Shown: in pieces, positions 34,611-43,614 of the stretch
Position numbering within the stretch: position 1 is the stretch's first letter
Layout of the letters: every line of letters begins with the position of its first letter
NCBI GenBank assembly: GCA_038040445.1
Contig: JBBPIG010000008.1
Coordinates: 208,820-272,819, forward strand
DNA: 64,000 nt
Reading direction: 5' to 3'
Origin: Acidobacteriota bacterium
Lineage (GTDB): Bacteria > Acidobacteriota > Blastocatellia > UBA7656
Made by a program: the position numbers and the translations under genes
The notes under the pieces: model-generated
What the model was told of the DNA's origin: nothing
The model's input: only the letters and a program-made list of their open reading frames with translations
Databases searched by the model: none

Positions 34611-36167
34611 ATGATCAAGAGAACGTTGATTATTGTCGGTTTGTTGTTTGGGCTGATCCCGCCCGTGGGGCCGTTGCGTGCACGCGGTAGCTCGGAAAGC
34701 GAAGCGCCATCGGCCCTTCAAGACATCTGTGAGGCAGCTCCGTGCAGGAATCAGATCGAGGAACGGCTCAGGTGTTACGCACCGCCCCCAGCTCACGCGG
34801 CGCCGGGCTACGCCCTGGCGATTCTCAAGAACGACGAGATCTTCTTCAGAAGCGTCTTTGGCCTCGCGAACCTGCAGTCTGAGATACCGATCACGATCGA
34901 TACCGTTTTTGATCTGGCCTCCCTGACCAAACAGTTTACTGCCGCGGGAATACTGATGCTTATGGAGGACCCCAACATCAAAATCAAGGGCAACGAGGGC
35001 GACGAGCGACTGAGTGTTGGAACTTTTCTTTCCACGATTTTTCCCGGTTTTCCCGCGTCTGCGAACATTACGATCGGGGATTTGCTCACCCACCAATCGG
35101 GCCTTCCCGACTATTTTGAGTTGGGCAAGAGAGAACTTAAAAAGCGGCATAAATTCGACGTGGAAAAAGCATTCGAAAAGGAAGGTTCGCCAAGCTGGTA
35201 CCAAAACTTCGAGCACCGCAGGCCTGCCCTTGAAGTTACGAATGAACAAGTGCTCGAGATGATAAAGAACGCCGAACCTCGCAGAAGAAAAAAGCCCGGT
35301 ACCATATTCGAATATTCAAACTCGGGGTACGTTGTACTGGCGCAGATAATTGAAAAACTTTCGGGTAAAACCTACAAGCAATTCATGCAGGAGAAGATAT
35401 TCAACCCACTCGGAATGACGAACACGACGGTGCTCGACGAGAGCGTAGACCGGACAGAATCAGAGCGCATTGCCGCCCTACACGCACTTCCGTACGGCCG
35501 GCACAAAAATAAGTATTTTCTTATGGACGACTACACGCCGCTGAACTTTGTTCACGGAGACGGCAACATACATTCAACGCTTAACGATATGATCATCTGG
35601 GTAAAGGCCATAGATAAAGTCGTACATGGGCTGCCCGGGGCGTTACTGAAACCATCGACACTGCTGGAGGCCTTCAAGCCCCAGCCGTTAAGAAACAACC
35701 CCGCCCGGGCCGAAGCCGAAACGCCTCCGCCGTATGGGTTTGGCTGGTTTGTGGCCACCAAGGAGACGCGGCAGTCTATGAATATGCAGACAGTGAGCCG
35801 CGCGAACGCCAGATCGCCGAGGCAATCTTCGAGAAATACGAGAATCGCGAATGAGAAGACCATTCAGGTCGTCTATCACGGAGGCGACTGGCCGGGCTTC
35901 CATTCGTACATGCTGTACGGGCGGATAGACGAGCCTGGCAAACCCACTTGCGAACTCACTTTGGTCCTGCTGTCGAATTTCGAACCCGCCGAGCATGATC
36001 GCGTTCAGAATAGACTCTGTCACCTAGCCAGAGAACTTTCGAGATTATTCTGGGGAGATGACAAGGACGTCAATATCCTTTTGGACGACGCTCAAATTTT
36101 CTGCTTAACGAAACCCAATCCGAAGTGCCCTAAAGACCTGGCTTCGTGCGATAAGAGCGTGCACTAG
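34611..36167 (+). CDS. Class C beta-lactamase-related serine hydrolase
   Basis: 518 aa with an N-terminal signal sequence (LIIVGLLFGLIPPVGPLRARG). The three active-site elements of the PBP/class C superfamily are present: ASLTK (SxxK, about residue 104), YSNSGY (YxN, about 236) and VYHGGDWPG (HGG, about 423). Family members hydrolyse esters, D-peptides or beta-lactams. The HGG third motif rather than KTG points to an esterase or D-peptidase rather than a beta-lactamase. Around residue 370-395 there is an Arg/Asn-rich insertion. Codon use is slightly less GC-rich than in neighbours, which could indicate later acquisition. CGGAGGTG precedes the start. Confidence 0.85.
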   Translation: MIKRTLIIVGLLFGLIPPVGPLRARGSSESEAPSALQDICEAAPCRNQIEERLRCYAPPPAHAAPGYALAILKNDEIFFRSVFGLANLQSEIPITIDTVFDLASLTKQFTAAGILMLMEDPNIKIKGNEGDERLSVGTFLSTIFPGFPASANITIGDLLTHQSGLPDYFELGKRELKKRHKFDVEKAFEKEGSPSWYQNFEHRRPALEVTNEQVLEMIKNAEPRRRKKPGTIFEYSNSGYVVLAQIIEKLSGKTYKQFMQEKIFNPLGMTNTTVLDESVDRTESERIAALHALPYGRHKNKYFLMDDYTPLNFVHGDGNIHSTLNDMIIWVKAIDKVVHGLPGALLKPSTLLEAFKPQPLRNNPARAEAETPPPYGFGWFVATKETRQSMNMQTVSRANARSPRQSSRNTRIANEKTIQVVYHGGDWPGFHSYMLYGRIDEPGKPTCELTLVLLSNFEPAEHDRVQNRLCHLARELSRLFWGDDKDVNILLDDAQIFCLTKPNPKCPKDLASCDKSVH

Positions 36168-36229
36168 AAAGAAGTCGGCCACAGTGCAGGTGAATAGATG
36201 TGCTTTGGAAAGGCTCTAGCCAAAAGTTG

Positions 36230-36258
36230 TTGACAATGTAAAGCAAAGAATATATAAA
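36230..36258 (+). promoter_or_regulatory. Strong sigma-70 promoter before a Lys-rich microprotein
   Basis: TTGACA (36230-36235), exactly 17 bases, TATAAA (36253-36258). This is the best consensus promoter seen in the window. It implies a transcript with a leader of about 90 bases before the ATG at 36353. Confidence 0.75.
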
Positions 36259-36352
36259 AAGCGCAGTATCTTGTATACCGGCCGAGGTTGTACACAAGAG
36301 ACTACTGATCCCAATATCTTGTGCGCACCATGCGCGAAAGGAGATTGAGCCT

Positions 36353-36448
36353 ATGGTACTCAAGAGCAGCACTGGGGGCGGAAAGAAGAAGACAACCAAG
36401 AAGAGCACTAAGAAAGCGGGCACCAAGAAGAGTGCCAAGAAGAGGTAG
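36353..36448 (+). CDS. 31-aa lysine-rich basic microprotein
   Basis: MVLKSSTGGGKKKTTKKSTK continues with AGTKKSAKKR; 15 of 31 residues are Lys or Arg and most others are Thr, Ser, Gly or Ala. AAGGAGA lies 9 nt before the ATG, a strong promoter lies upstream and a bidirectional terminator follows, so the unit is a self-contained gene rather than a chance frame. The composition resembles the C-terminal tails of histone H1-like and Ku-type DNA-binding proteins, so non-specific nucleic-acid binding is a reasonable guess. I recognise no named family. Confidence 0.6.
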   Translation: MVLKSSTGGGKKKTTKKSTKKAGTKKSAKKR

Positions 36449-36485
36449 ATGACCTCAGTTAACGTAAAAAGAAAACGTGTTCCGT

Positions 36486-36522
36486 AAAAAGGGGGACGGC
36501 GTAGCCATCCCCCCTTCTTTCT
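36486..36522. terminator. Bidirectional intrinsic terminator
   Basis: The stem GGGGGACGGC-gta-GCCATCCCCC is flanked by AAAAA on the left and TTCTTTCT on the right. Read on the + strand it ends the microprotein transcript; read on the minus strand the stem is followed by TTTTT and would end the kinase transcript. Confidence 0.85.
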
Positions 36523-36547
36523 GCGGAGTATATTGTTGTAAGCCAGA

Positions 36548-39004
36548 TCAGTTCGGCAGCCCGATGCGACGTAATAGCTCGGCGAAGCGGGGGTCCGCCC
36601 TCAGACTGTCTAAGCGCGGGTCTACTTTGATCTCGGTCACTACGGCGTGGCGCTTCTCAACCCCGTTCTGAAGAACCTCGATCGCTCGGTCTTTATCTCC
36701 AAGTCGCGTGTAAAGGATGGCCATTTCCTTCGACAAGAATTGAACGCCCTTTTCGAGGCTGTTCAATTGTGCGGCAATCTTTTGCGCTTCGTCTTTTCTT
36801 CCCACCGCAGCATAGGCTTGGCCGAGCACACTCGTGATTTCGTAGTCATCCGGCGAAAGGGCGTGGACGCGCTCGAGCTCAGCTATCGCCTCGCCGTACA
36901 TCCCCTTTTCGATATACACCTCAGCCAGATGTGTATAGACCACAAGGTACGCGGGATCGATCTCTAAAGTCTTCTTGAACTGTTCGATAGCCTGGTTGTA
37001 GCGACGGGCGAAGAACAACATGATCCCATAGTCTTTGTTGATACCCCGCGAGAGCGGGTCGAGATCACGCGCTTGTTGAATCTGGCCGAGCGCCTCATCC
37101 ATCCTTCCGGTAAGCATCAAGTGCAGAGCGTACCAGTGATGAGCGGTGGGGTAATTTGGGTTGAGCTCCAGCGCCCTCTTGAATTCGCTCTCAGCGCGGT
37201 CCCATTCCCAGTAGTATCCTGTATTGGTTGCCGCCAGAGACGTATGAGCTTCGGCTACTTTCTCGTCGATCTCCAGAGCCTTCATCACCTCTGTCCTGGC
37301 TTTCGGATAGCCATCGCTTGGTGGCATGAACCCGTAATCGCTAAGCAGTATGTAGCAGTCTGCGATGCCCGTGTAAGCCAGCGCGTACTTCGAGTCAATC
37401 GAGATTGCCTGTTGGAAAAATTCTATCCCCTTCTTAAGCCCCTCTTCATTCCTCTTGTTCCAGTGATAACGCCCCTTCAAATATGCCTGGTACGCTTCCG
37501 CGCTGTCAGTACGCTGCCTGCCGAGTATTTCCATATCCGAGCCGGTCAACGTCATTCGAAGCTTCTCGGAAATCTCTCGGACAATCTCACTCTGCAGTGC
37601 CAGAAGCCCCGAGACTTTGCGTTCGTATCGCCCCCCCCCAATATGGCTGTTGTCCGATACCTTGACCAGCTCGGTGATGATAGTAAGCGTGTCTCCGCGC
37701 TGAGTGATCGTGCCCACCAGTACCGTGCGCACTCCCAGCTCGCGTCCCACCGTTTGCGCATCGGCATCTTTCCCCTTGTAGCGAAAGACCGAGCTACGCG
37801 CGATCACCTTCAGTTTCGGCAACTGTGAGAGGCTGTCGATGAGGCTCTCTGTTATTCCGTCGCTCACGTATTCCCGGTCCGGATCGGCCATAACTCTCGG
37901 GTCCGAACTGGTATATGTGAAAGGCAGGACCGCGAGGGAATCGCCTGCGGCGAAGAAGAAGAAATAGGAGCCAATTCCCACAGCGGCAACGACGACAACC
38001 GCCAGGGCAATGAGCATCGCTCGCTTGCGACTCCTAACCTCGGGGACGCCGAAGCTGGAGGCGGGCGAGATCCCGCCGGTTGAAACTGCTCGCCTCAATC
38101 CTGAGGTTACAGATCCCGGATAGCCGGAGTAGGAACGCTCCAACTTCTCTTCGAAGGCAAGTTCACTCATCAGATTCTTCAGATCGACCTGCAGATCCTT
38201 TGCCGTTTGATATCGTTCCTCGGCGTCTTTACACAGCGCCTTGTTGATAATTCTTTGCATCTCCGGCGGCGCATTTTCGGTGTAGCGGGCCAGCGGGGGC
38301 GGCTCGCGCGTCAGTATCTCTGAGATGGTCACGGTTGCGCTGTCATTGAAGAACGGACGGCGCCCGGTCACCAATTCATATAGCACAACGCCCAGACTGA
38401 ATATGTCACTACGAGCGTCGATTTCTTCTCCTCTGACTTGCTCGGGTGACATATATGGAACCGTTCCGATAACCATTCCAGGCTCAGACAACAGGGTTTC
38501 GGTCGCGGCCGCGCTCTCCAGCGTGAGTTTTGTGCCGACTATCTTAGCCAGACCGAAGTCGAGCAGCTTCACATGGCCTCGCGCGGTGATCATTATGTTT
38601 TGAGGCTTGAGATCGCGATGGATGATCCCTTGCGAGTGCGCTTCGCCTAACGCATCGGCGACCTGATAGGCGACTTGCAAACATTCGCGAAGGTCTAACG
38701 GCTTTCGACGATTTCTTTCATAGACGTTTTCACCCTCGACGTACTGCATCACAATGAAGTTGCCGCCTTCGCATTCACCGACTTCGTATACGGAGCAGAT
38801 GTTTGGATGGTCGAGCGTCGCTGCTGCCCGTGCTTCCCTGATTAGCCGCCTGGTGACTTGTTCGTTTTTGACTAGTTCCTCCGGGATGAACTTGATTGCG
38901 ACCTTGCGGCTCAGTCTGGTGTCTTCTGCAAGGTAGACCTCTCCCATTCCGCCCTGTCCGAGCTTCCTGATAATCCGGTAATGACCTATTGTTTCTGATA
39001 GCAT
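36548..39004 (-). CDS. Membrane Ser/Thr protein kinase with TolB-like and TPR domains
   Basis: 818 aa. The kinase domain spans residues 1-275: glycine loop LGQGGMGEVYLAED, catalytic Lys38 (VAIKF), HRDLKPQN at 129-136, DFG at 149-151, SPEQ in the activation region. One membrane helix (about 330-352, MLIALAVVVVAAVGIGSYFFFF) exports the C-terminal half. That half has a TolB N-terminal-like domain (DSLAVLPFTYTS, REYVSDGITESLIDSLSQLP, GVRTVLVGTITQRGDTL) and then about seven TPR units to residue 790. This kinase-TolB-TPR architecture is abundant in Acidobacteria and presumably senses envelope partners. Substrates are unknown. It ends at the bidirectional terminator. Confidence 0.92.
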   Translation of the reverse strand: MLSETIGHYRIIRKLGQGGMGEVYLAEDTRLSRKVAIKFIPEELVKNEQVTRRLIREARAAATLDHPNICSVYEVGECEGGNFIVMQYVEGENVYERNRRKPLDLRECLQVAYQVADALGEAHSQGIIHRDLKPQNIMITARGHVKLLDFGLAKIVGTKLTLESAAATETLLSEPGMVIGTVPYMSPEQVRGEEIDARSDIFSLGVVLYELVTGRRPFFNDSATVTISEILTREPPPLARYTENAPPEMQRIINKALCKDAEERYQTAKDLQVDLKNLMSELAFEEKLERSYSGYPGSVTSGLRRAVSTGGISPASSFGVPEVRSRKRAMLIALAVVVVAAVGIGSYFFFFAAGDSLAVLPFTYTSSDPRVMADPDREYVSDGITESLIDSLSQLPKLKVIARSSVFRYKGKDADAQTVGRELGVRTVLVGTITQRGDTLTIITELVKVSDNSHIGGGRYERKVSGLLALQSEIVREISEKLRMTLTGSDMEILGRQRTDSAEAYQAYLKGRYHWNKRNEEGLKKGIEFFQQAISIDSKYALAYTGIADCYILLSDYGFMPPSDGYPKARTEVMKALEIDEKVAEAHTSLAATNTGYYWEWDRAESEFKRALELNPNYPTAHHWYALHLMLTGRMDEALGQIQQARDLDPLSRGINKDYGIMLFFARRYNQAIEQFKKTLEIDPAYLVVYTHLAEVYIEKGMYGEAIAELERVHALSPDDYEITSVLGQAYAAVGRKDEAQKIAAQLNSLEKGVQFLSKEMAILYTRLGDKDRAIEVLQNGVEKRHAVVTEIKVDPRLDSLRADPRFAELLRRIGLPN

Positions 39005-39151
39005 TCGGGCGCCGCGAAAGCTCTGATTCTAGCACTGATCGATTGGTTGTTGTACTGGCGTCAAGCTTCGGTCCATCGAGGCCAGGTGTAGCCGGGAGTT
39101 TCACGGCAAGCTGCGGATAGATTCTGCCCGGCTTTGAGTCTAATATTGGCG

Positions 39152-39262
39152 GACCGACGACCGATGACGGCTGACCGGCTCTGTGGTGTCTTGATCGCTC
39201 TTCGGTCGACGGTCTCCGTCGTGTACTCGCCCGGTCGTCCGTCTGCGGTCTGCGCGTCGAAG
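39152..39262. repeat. Heptad inverted repeat, GACCGAC type
   Basis: Left units GACCGAC, GACCGAT, GACGGCT, GACCGGC and right units CGGTCGA, CGGTCTC, CCGGTCG, TCCGTCT lie in the 275-base gap between the divergent kinase and decarboxylase genes. Units match those of the 24640-24921 array. Confidence 0.7.
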
Positions 39263-39279
39263 GATAGGAGAGTCTTGAA

Positions 39280-40773
39280 TTGGAGCGTGACAGGACGACT
39301 ATGGATGACCGCGCCGTTGAAGAAACGCTCGACCCGAAGGACTGGGACGAGGTTCGCTTGCTTGGCCACCGCATGATCGACGACATGTTGGATTACCTCT
39401 CGGCGTTGCGCGATAAGCCTGTGTGGCAAGCCGTCCCCGAAAACGTGAAACACAACCTTGAACGGCCGCTGCCGAGAGAACCGGAAGGCGCCGCTGCTGT
39501 GTATCAAGAGTTCGTTCAAAACGTGCTGCCATACACGAATGGCAACCGTCATCCCAGGTTCTGGGGATGGGTGCAGGGCAACGGCACGCCGTTGGGGATG
39601 CTTGCCGATATGCTCGCGTCGGGGATGAATCCTCATATGGCTGGGTTCGATCAAGCCCCGGTGTTGGTAGAGAACCAGGTGCTCGCCTGGCTGACGGAGT
39701 TGATGGGGATGCCTGAAGCAACCGGCGGGATATTGACGGGCGGCGGCACGATGGCGAACGTCACGGGTCTGGTTGTTGCTCGCCATGCAAAGGCAGGCTT
39801 CGATGTGCGAGAGCGTGGGCTTCAAGGCGGCGGTCAACCGATGTTGATGCTCTACGGCTCGACTGAAACACACGGCTGGGCGCAGAAAGCTGCTGAGTTG
39901 ATGGGGCTCGGTAACCGCGCGTTTCGCCGCGTCGCCGTCGACGAGAACTTTCGAGTTGACCTGTCAGCTCTTCGACGAGCCATCGATGAAGACCGGCAGT
40001 CGGGGCTCAGACCCTTTTGCGTCATCGGGAACGCCGGCACTGTTAATACCGGAGCGATTGATGACCTCGCCGCGCTCGCGAGGATCTGCCGCGAGGAGGA
40101 GCTATGGCTTCACGTTGATGGAGCGTTCGGCGCGCTTGCGAAGATAGTGCCCTCGCTCGAATCGCTGGTGGCCGGCATCGAACTGGCTGACTCGGTTGCA
40201 TTTGATCTTCATAAGTGGATGTACCTGCCTTTTGAAGTTGCGTGCGTGCTGGTTCGCGACCCGAAAGCGCATCGCGACGCATTCACCCTCACTCCGAGCT
40301 ATCTCGCCGAAACGTCAAGAGGCGTGATAGCGGGCGGTTTGCCATTCGCCGAGCGCGGGCTCGAGCTTACCCGCAGCTTCCGCGCGCTCAAAGTGTGGAT
40401 GTCGTTCAAAGCGCATGGGATCGACGCCTTCGCCCGTCTGATCGAACAGAACATAAATCAGGCTCGCTACTGCGCGGATCTGATCGAAGCGCATGCCGAT
40501 CTCGAGTTAGTCGCGCCAGTGCCGCTCAACATCGTCTGTTTTAGATTCGCTCCGAGAGATGCCCCGCGCGACATTCTCAATCGGGTAAACGAAGAGATTC
40601 TCTTGAGAATACAGGAGAGCGGTTTGGCGGTGCCGTCGAGCACGACGATAGGCGACGCGTTCGCGCTGCGCATCGCCATCACTAACCATCGGAGCAAGCG
40701 GGAAGACTTCGATCTGCTCGTTGAAGCAGTCTCAGGAATCGGGCACGCGGTAGTATTCGAGTCGAGGCGCTAG
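39280..40773 (+). CDS. PLP-dependent group II decarboxylase
   Basis: 497 aa from TTG 39280 with ATAGGAG ahead of it; ATG 39301 is an alternative seven codons in. The protein matches the aromatic-L-amino-acid/glutamate decarboxylase family: NRHPRFWGWVQGNGTPLG, GGILTGGGTMANVTGL (phosphate binding), VIGNAGTVNTGAIDDL, WLHVDGAFGA with the Asp that pairs with the pyridine nitrogen, and FDLHKWMYLPFE with the Schiff-base Lys. The amino-acid substrate cannot be read from sequence. No transporter or regulator adjoins it. Confidence 0.88.
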   Translation: MERDRTTMDDRAVEETLDPKDWDEVRLLGHRMIDDMLDYLSALRDKPVWQAVPENVKHNLERPLPREPEGAAAVYQEFVQNVLPYTNGNRHPRFWGWVQGNGTPLGMLADMLASGMNPHMAGFDQAPVLVENQVLAWLTELMGMPEATGGILTGGGTMANVTGLVVARHAKAGFDVRERGLQGGGQPMLMLYGSTETHGWAQKAAELMGLGNRAFRRVAVDENFRVDLSALRRAIDEDRQSGLRPFCVIGNAGTVNTGAIDDLAALARICREEELWLHVDGAFGALAKIVPSLESLVAGIELADSVAFDLHKWMYLPFEVACVLVRDPKAHRDAFTLTPSYLAETSRGVIAGGLPFAERGLELTRSFRALKVWMSFKAHGIDAFARLIEQNINQARYCADLIEAHADLELVAPVPLNIVCFRFAPRDAPRDILNRVNEEILLRIQESGLAVPSSTTIGDAFALRIAITNHRSKREDFDLLVEAVSGIGHAVVFESRR

Positions 40774-40842
40774 TCTAGTGACAACGTCAGCGCTTGTTGA
40801 GGAGCTCCAACGCCTTTAGATAAGCATGATCGCCGGTCCGGC

Positions 40843-41313
40843 TCATACCCGACAGTGAGCTACTCCGCGTTTCTCGAAGTACTGTTGGTGATAATCCTCT
40901 GCCGGCCAGAACTGCGAGGCAGGCGTGATTTCGGTGACGATCTCTCGCGAGTGTTTGCCGGACCGTTGAAGGTTCTCTTTTGAGGCTCGCGCAGCAGCTT
41001 CTTGTTCCGGGCTGTGAAAAAAGATGGCCGAGCGGTACTGCGAGCCGACGTCCGGGCCTTGTCGATTGAGCGTCGTCGGATCGTGAACCTCCCAGAACAC
41101 ATTGAGCAGTTGATCATATGAGACAAGGGCCGGGTCGTAGGACACTTCAACGCTCTCTGCGTGCCCGGTTCCGCCTGAGCACACATCTCTGTAGGTTGGG
41201 TTGTCGAACGATCCACCTGCGTAACCGACGCGGGTCGATGCAACGCCTTCGACCTCGCGAAACGCTGCTTCGACTCCCCAGAAGCAGCCCGCTCCAAAAG
41301 TCGCAATATCCAT
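40843..41313 (-). CDS. msrA: Peptide methionine-(S)-S-oxide reductase MsrA
   Basis: 156 aa, close to the shortest MsrA forms. The catalytic signature [12 protein letters not shown] is at residues 7-18, followed by [29 protein letters not shown] and YRSAIFF. A recycling cysteine is in the C-terminal HCRV. The enzyme reduces methionine-S-sulfoxide in proteins with thioredoxin. No signal peptide, so it is cytoplasmic. Monocistronic. Confidence 0.95.
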   Translation of the reverse strand: MDIATFGAGCFWGVEAAFREVEGVASTRVGYAGGSFDNPTYRDVCSGGTGHAESVEVSYDPALVSYDQLLNVFWEVHDPTTLNRQGPDVGSQYRSAIFFHSPEQEAAARASKENLQRSGKHSREIVTEITPASQFWPAEDYHQQYFEKRGVAHCRV

Positions 41314-41507
41314 TTTTCAACTCACTTTCTACCGCAAGCCAAACGTCATTATCGCTGAAGCAAGGCTCGGAAATTCTTACACAGCGCTCGGTAATCTTTA
41401 CGTTTATTTGCATCGCTGCTTATTTCAGCTTGATCCATTATGCCTTATTTTGCGGGCGGTTCCTACATCTCAGTTGACCCTCCGTGGCGGCATAACGATT
41501 GCAGAAT

Positions 41508-41621
41508 CGGCTCTGGGGCAGAGATACGGGTGATGATAAGTCACTTCCGGTCTCTTATGCGGTTATCGTGGTGAGGACGATAACCACAATAGGCGATGCG
41601 GATTCTCTGCGTCGCCTTTTT
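41508..41621 (+). ncRNA. Structured leader or small RNA ending in an intrinsic terminator
   Basis: Three successive hairpins are visible. An imperfect stem pairs 41520-41533 with 41541-41555 (AGAGA...TCTCT, GTGA/TCAC). A perfect 8-bp stem GGTTATCG/CGATAACC lies at 41561-41585. AGGCGA/TCGCCT plus TTTTT at 41591-41621 is an intrinsic terminator, placed 30 bases before the OmpA-type gene. Either an independent small RNA ends here, or the OmpA gene is under attenuation control. No known riboswitch consensus was recognised. Confidence 0.5.
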
Positions 41622-41651
41622 AAATTCTATTCAGTAGTGGGAGATGAAAAC

Positions 41652-42371
41652 ATGAAAAGCAGGTTCACGATCTTGATAGCGTTGACCACCGTTGTGACAT
41701 TTAGCTCAATTGGGTGCGCCACCAAGAAGTACGTGCGCAACCGGGTGAGCGAGCGAGTGACCCCGCTTGAACAACGCACCGGCGAGTTGGAAGAGACTTC
41801 CCGCCGCAACAGCCAGGACATCGGGCGGCTCTCGACTGACATAACCGACGTGCGAGGCCGGGCAGAACGCGCGCAGGCGCAAGCGGACACCGCCCTGACC
41901 CGCGCCGATGAAGCGAACAGTCGCGTAAACGGAGCCGAGCAATCCGTCAACGACCTCCGGACAAACCTGGACAACTACACTCTTCAGAACACAGCCGGTG
42001 TGCATTTCAAGTTCGACAGCTACGAGCTGGCGCCTGAAGCCATAGAGTCGCTCGATCAGTTGGCGGCGCAGATCAAGGACCGCAACAACTTCATCCTGGA
42101 GATCCAGGGCTTCGCCGATTGGATTGGCAAGGACGCCTACAACGATCAGCTAACGCAGAAGCGCGCCGACGCCGTTCGCCGCTACCTGGCCGAGAAGCAC
42201 AACATCGCGCTGTTCAGGATGCACATACTTGGATTCGGTGAGATGCGCCCCGTAGCCGACAACAAGACCCGTGAAGGCCGCGCGGAGAATCGCCGGGTCG
42301 AGATTCGATTGCTGACTCGCAACATCGCCAGCGGAGCTACCGCGCAGACGAAATCAGCAACCCAACGTTAG
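41652..42371 (+). CDS. OmpA-family lipoprotein (Pal-like)
   Basis: 239 aa from ATG 41652; the frame is open upstream through the structured leader but the lipoprotein signal begins here. The signal ends in a lipobox-like FSSIGC, placing the lipidated Cys near residue 22. Residues 25-115 form an Ala/Arg/Glu-rich coiled coil with heptad character (DIGRLSTDITDVRGRAERAQ), as in Lpp-type spacers. The C-terminal OmpA domain has VHFKFDSYELAPEAI, IQGFADWIGKDAYNDQLTQKRA and GEMRPVADNKTREGRAENRR, which bind peptidoglycan. It likely tethers the outer membrane to the wall. A terminator follows at 42429. Confidence 0.9.
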   Translation: MKSRFTILIALTTVVTFSSIGCATKKYVRNRVSERVTPLEQRTGELEETSRRNSQDIGRLSTDITDVRGRAERAQAQADTALTRADEANSRVNGAEQSVNDLRTNLDNYTLQNTAGVHFKFDSYELAPEAIESLDQLAAQIKDRNNFILEIQGFADWIGKDAYNDQLTQKRADAVRRYLAEKHNIALFRMHILGFGEMRPVADNKTREGRAENRRVEIRLLTRNIASGATAQTKSATQR

Positions 42372-42428
42372 TCCTCGCTCTCGTGATCGAACGGCTAGAA
42401 CCCCAGCCCTTGATCAAGCCCCCGACGC

Positions 42429-42463
42429 AAGGCGGACCCGTAGGAGGGTCCGCCCTTTGTTTT
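42429..42463 (+). terminator. Intrinsic terminator after the OmpA-family gene
   Basis: Stem AAGGCGGACC-loop-GGTCCGCCCTT followed by TGTTTT, 58 bases past the OmpA stop. Stem and T-run orientation fit + strand transcription. Confidence 0.8.
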
Positions 42464-42558
42464 GGGGTGCGCCCGCCAGCCGCGAGGCTCCCTCCTGCCC
42501 AATCTCGCCTTGACGTGATCGAGTCGCCGGTCAAAGAATCAAATACTTGGTTCACGTT

Positions 42559-43110
42559 ATGATTATTGAGGTTCGAAAAGGCGACATCACCAGCCAGCCC
42601 GACATCGACGCGATCGTCAACGCAGCCAACACCGAGCTATGGCTTGGCTCTGGCGTTGCGGGAGCGATCAGCGCTCGCGGCGGCCCGCAGATCGAGCGCG
42701 AAGCCGTCGCTCAAGGCCCTATTCGTTTAGGCGAAGCGGTCGCAACCACGGCCGGCAGCCTTCCAAACAAATTCGTCATACACGCCGCAGCGATGGGTTA
42801 CCGCGAAGAAGACCGCGCCGTGCCCAAGCGCGCCGGCTCGCTTTCGAGTGAGGCCATCATCCGCAACGCCGCGATCAACAGTCTCTCGATTGCCGACAAC
42901 TTGGGGTGCAAGTCAATCGCGTTTCCTGCGCTTGCCACCGGCGTGGGCGGGTTCCCGGTGGATGAATGCGCGCAGGTGATGATCAAGGCGGCAAAGGTCT
43001 ACGCCAGTCAGCATCCGCAATCTAAAGTCGAGCGGGTGATATTTGTTTTATTCACTACGAACGATTTTCAAGTCTTCGAGCGAGAGCTGGAACGGATCGA
43101 CAGAAGCTAA
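42559..43110 (+). CDS. Macro domain protein (ADP-ribose processing)
   Basis: 183 aa from ATG 42559. Macro domain motifs: KGDITSQPDIDAIVNAANTEL, GSGVAGAISARGG, and the second ligand loop FPALATGVGGFP. This arrangement fits MacroD-like enzymes that remove ADP-ribose from proteins or deacetylate O-acetyl-ADP-ribose. It is followed at 15 bases by a NUDIX gene and then trmL in one tight + strand run. A macro domain next to a NUDIX hydrolase suggests joint handling of ADP-ribose derivatives. Confidence 0.9.
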   Translation: MIIEVRKGDITSQPDIDAIVNAANTELWLGSGVAGAISARGGPQIEREAVAQGPIRLGEAVATTAGSLPNKFVIHAAAMGYREEDRAVPKRAGSLSSEAIIRNAAINSLSIADNLGCKSIAFPALATGVGGFPVDECAQVMIKAAKVYASQHPQSKVERVIFVLFTTNDFQVFERELERIDRS

Positions 43111-43125
43111 CTCCGGGGAGAGCGC

Positions 43126-43614
43126 GTGGCAAGTTCCAAATCCAAGCCGGCGAAGACTCACTGCTACGAGCACCCTCGCCCCGCGCTCACCGTCGACATC
43201 GTGCTCTTTCATCGCTCCGGAAACACAACAAACGTACTGTTGATCAAGCGGGCTCGCGAACCTTTCAAGGGCCGCTGGGCTTTCCCCGGCGGCTTCGTCG
43301 ACAAGGACGAGGCGTTGGAAGAGGCGGCCGCTCGCGAGCTACTCGAAGAGACTGGACTTACGGGCATTCATCTCGAGCAGATTGGCGCGTTCGGAGGCCC
43401 GGGACGCGATCCTCGAGGGCACACCGTGAGCGTAGTCTTCTCCGCAGTGCTTGATGACCGCCTCCACGCCAGCGCTGCTGATGATGCGGCCGACGCCGCG
43501 TGGCATTCAGCGCTTCGGCCGCCGAAGCTCGCCTTTGACCACAAGCAGATTCTCAGCTTAGCTCTGAAACGCATTAGTGGAGGCTCGCTGTGGCGGAACA
43601 AAAGCTCGAGATGA
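43126..43614 (+). CDS. NUDIX hydrolase, possibly ADP-ribose/NAD-related
   Basis: 162 aa from GTG 43126 behind GGGGAG. The NUDIX box is complete, GGFVDKDEALEEAAARELLEETGL at about residues 57-80, preceded by FKGRWAFPGG. Together with HPRPALTVDIVLF at the N-terminus, this looks like the ADP-ribose pyrophosphatase/NrtR-N-terminal subgroup. The substrate is not certain. It is sandwiched between the macro gene and trmL, overlapping trmL by 25 bases. Confidence 0.88.
   Translation: MASSKSKPAKTHCYEHPRPALTVDIVLFHRSGNTTNVLLIKRAREPFKGRWAFPGGFVDKDEALEEAAARELLEETGLTGIHLEQIGAFGGPGRDPRGHTVSVVFSAVLDDRLHASAADDAADAAWHSALRPPKLAFDHKQILSLALKRISGGSLWRNKSSR

Noticed and set aside
34611..36167. Beta-lactamase resistance gene
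   Set aside because: The third motif is HGG and there is no KTG; long inserts and general family spread favour an esterase or D-peptidase.
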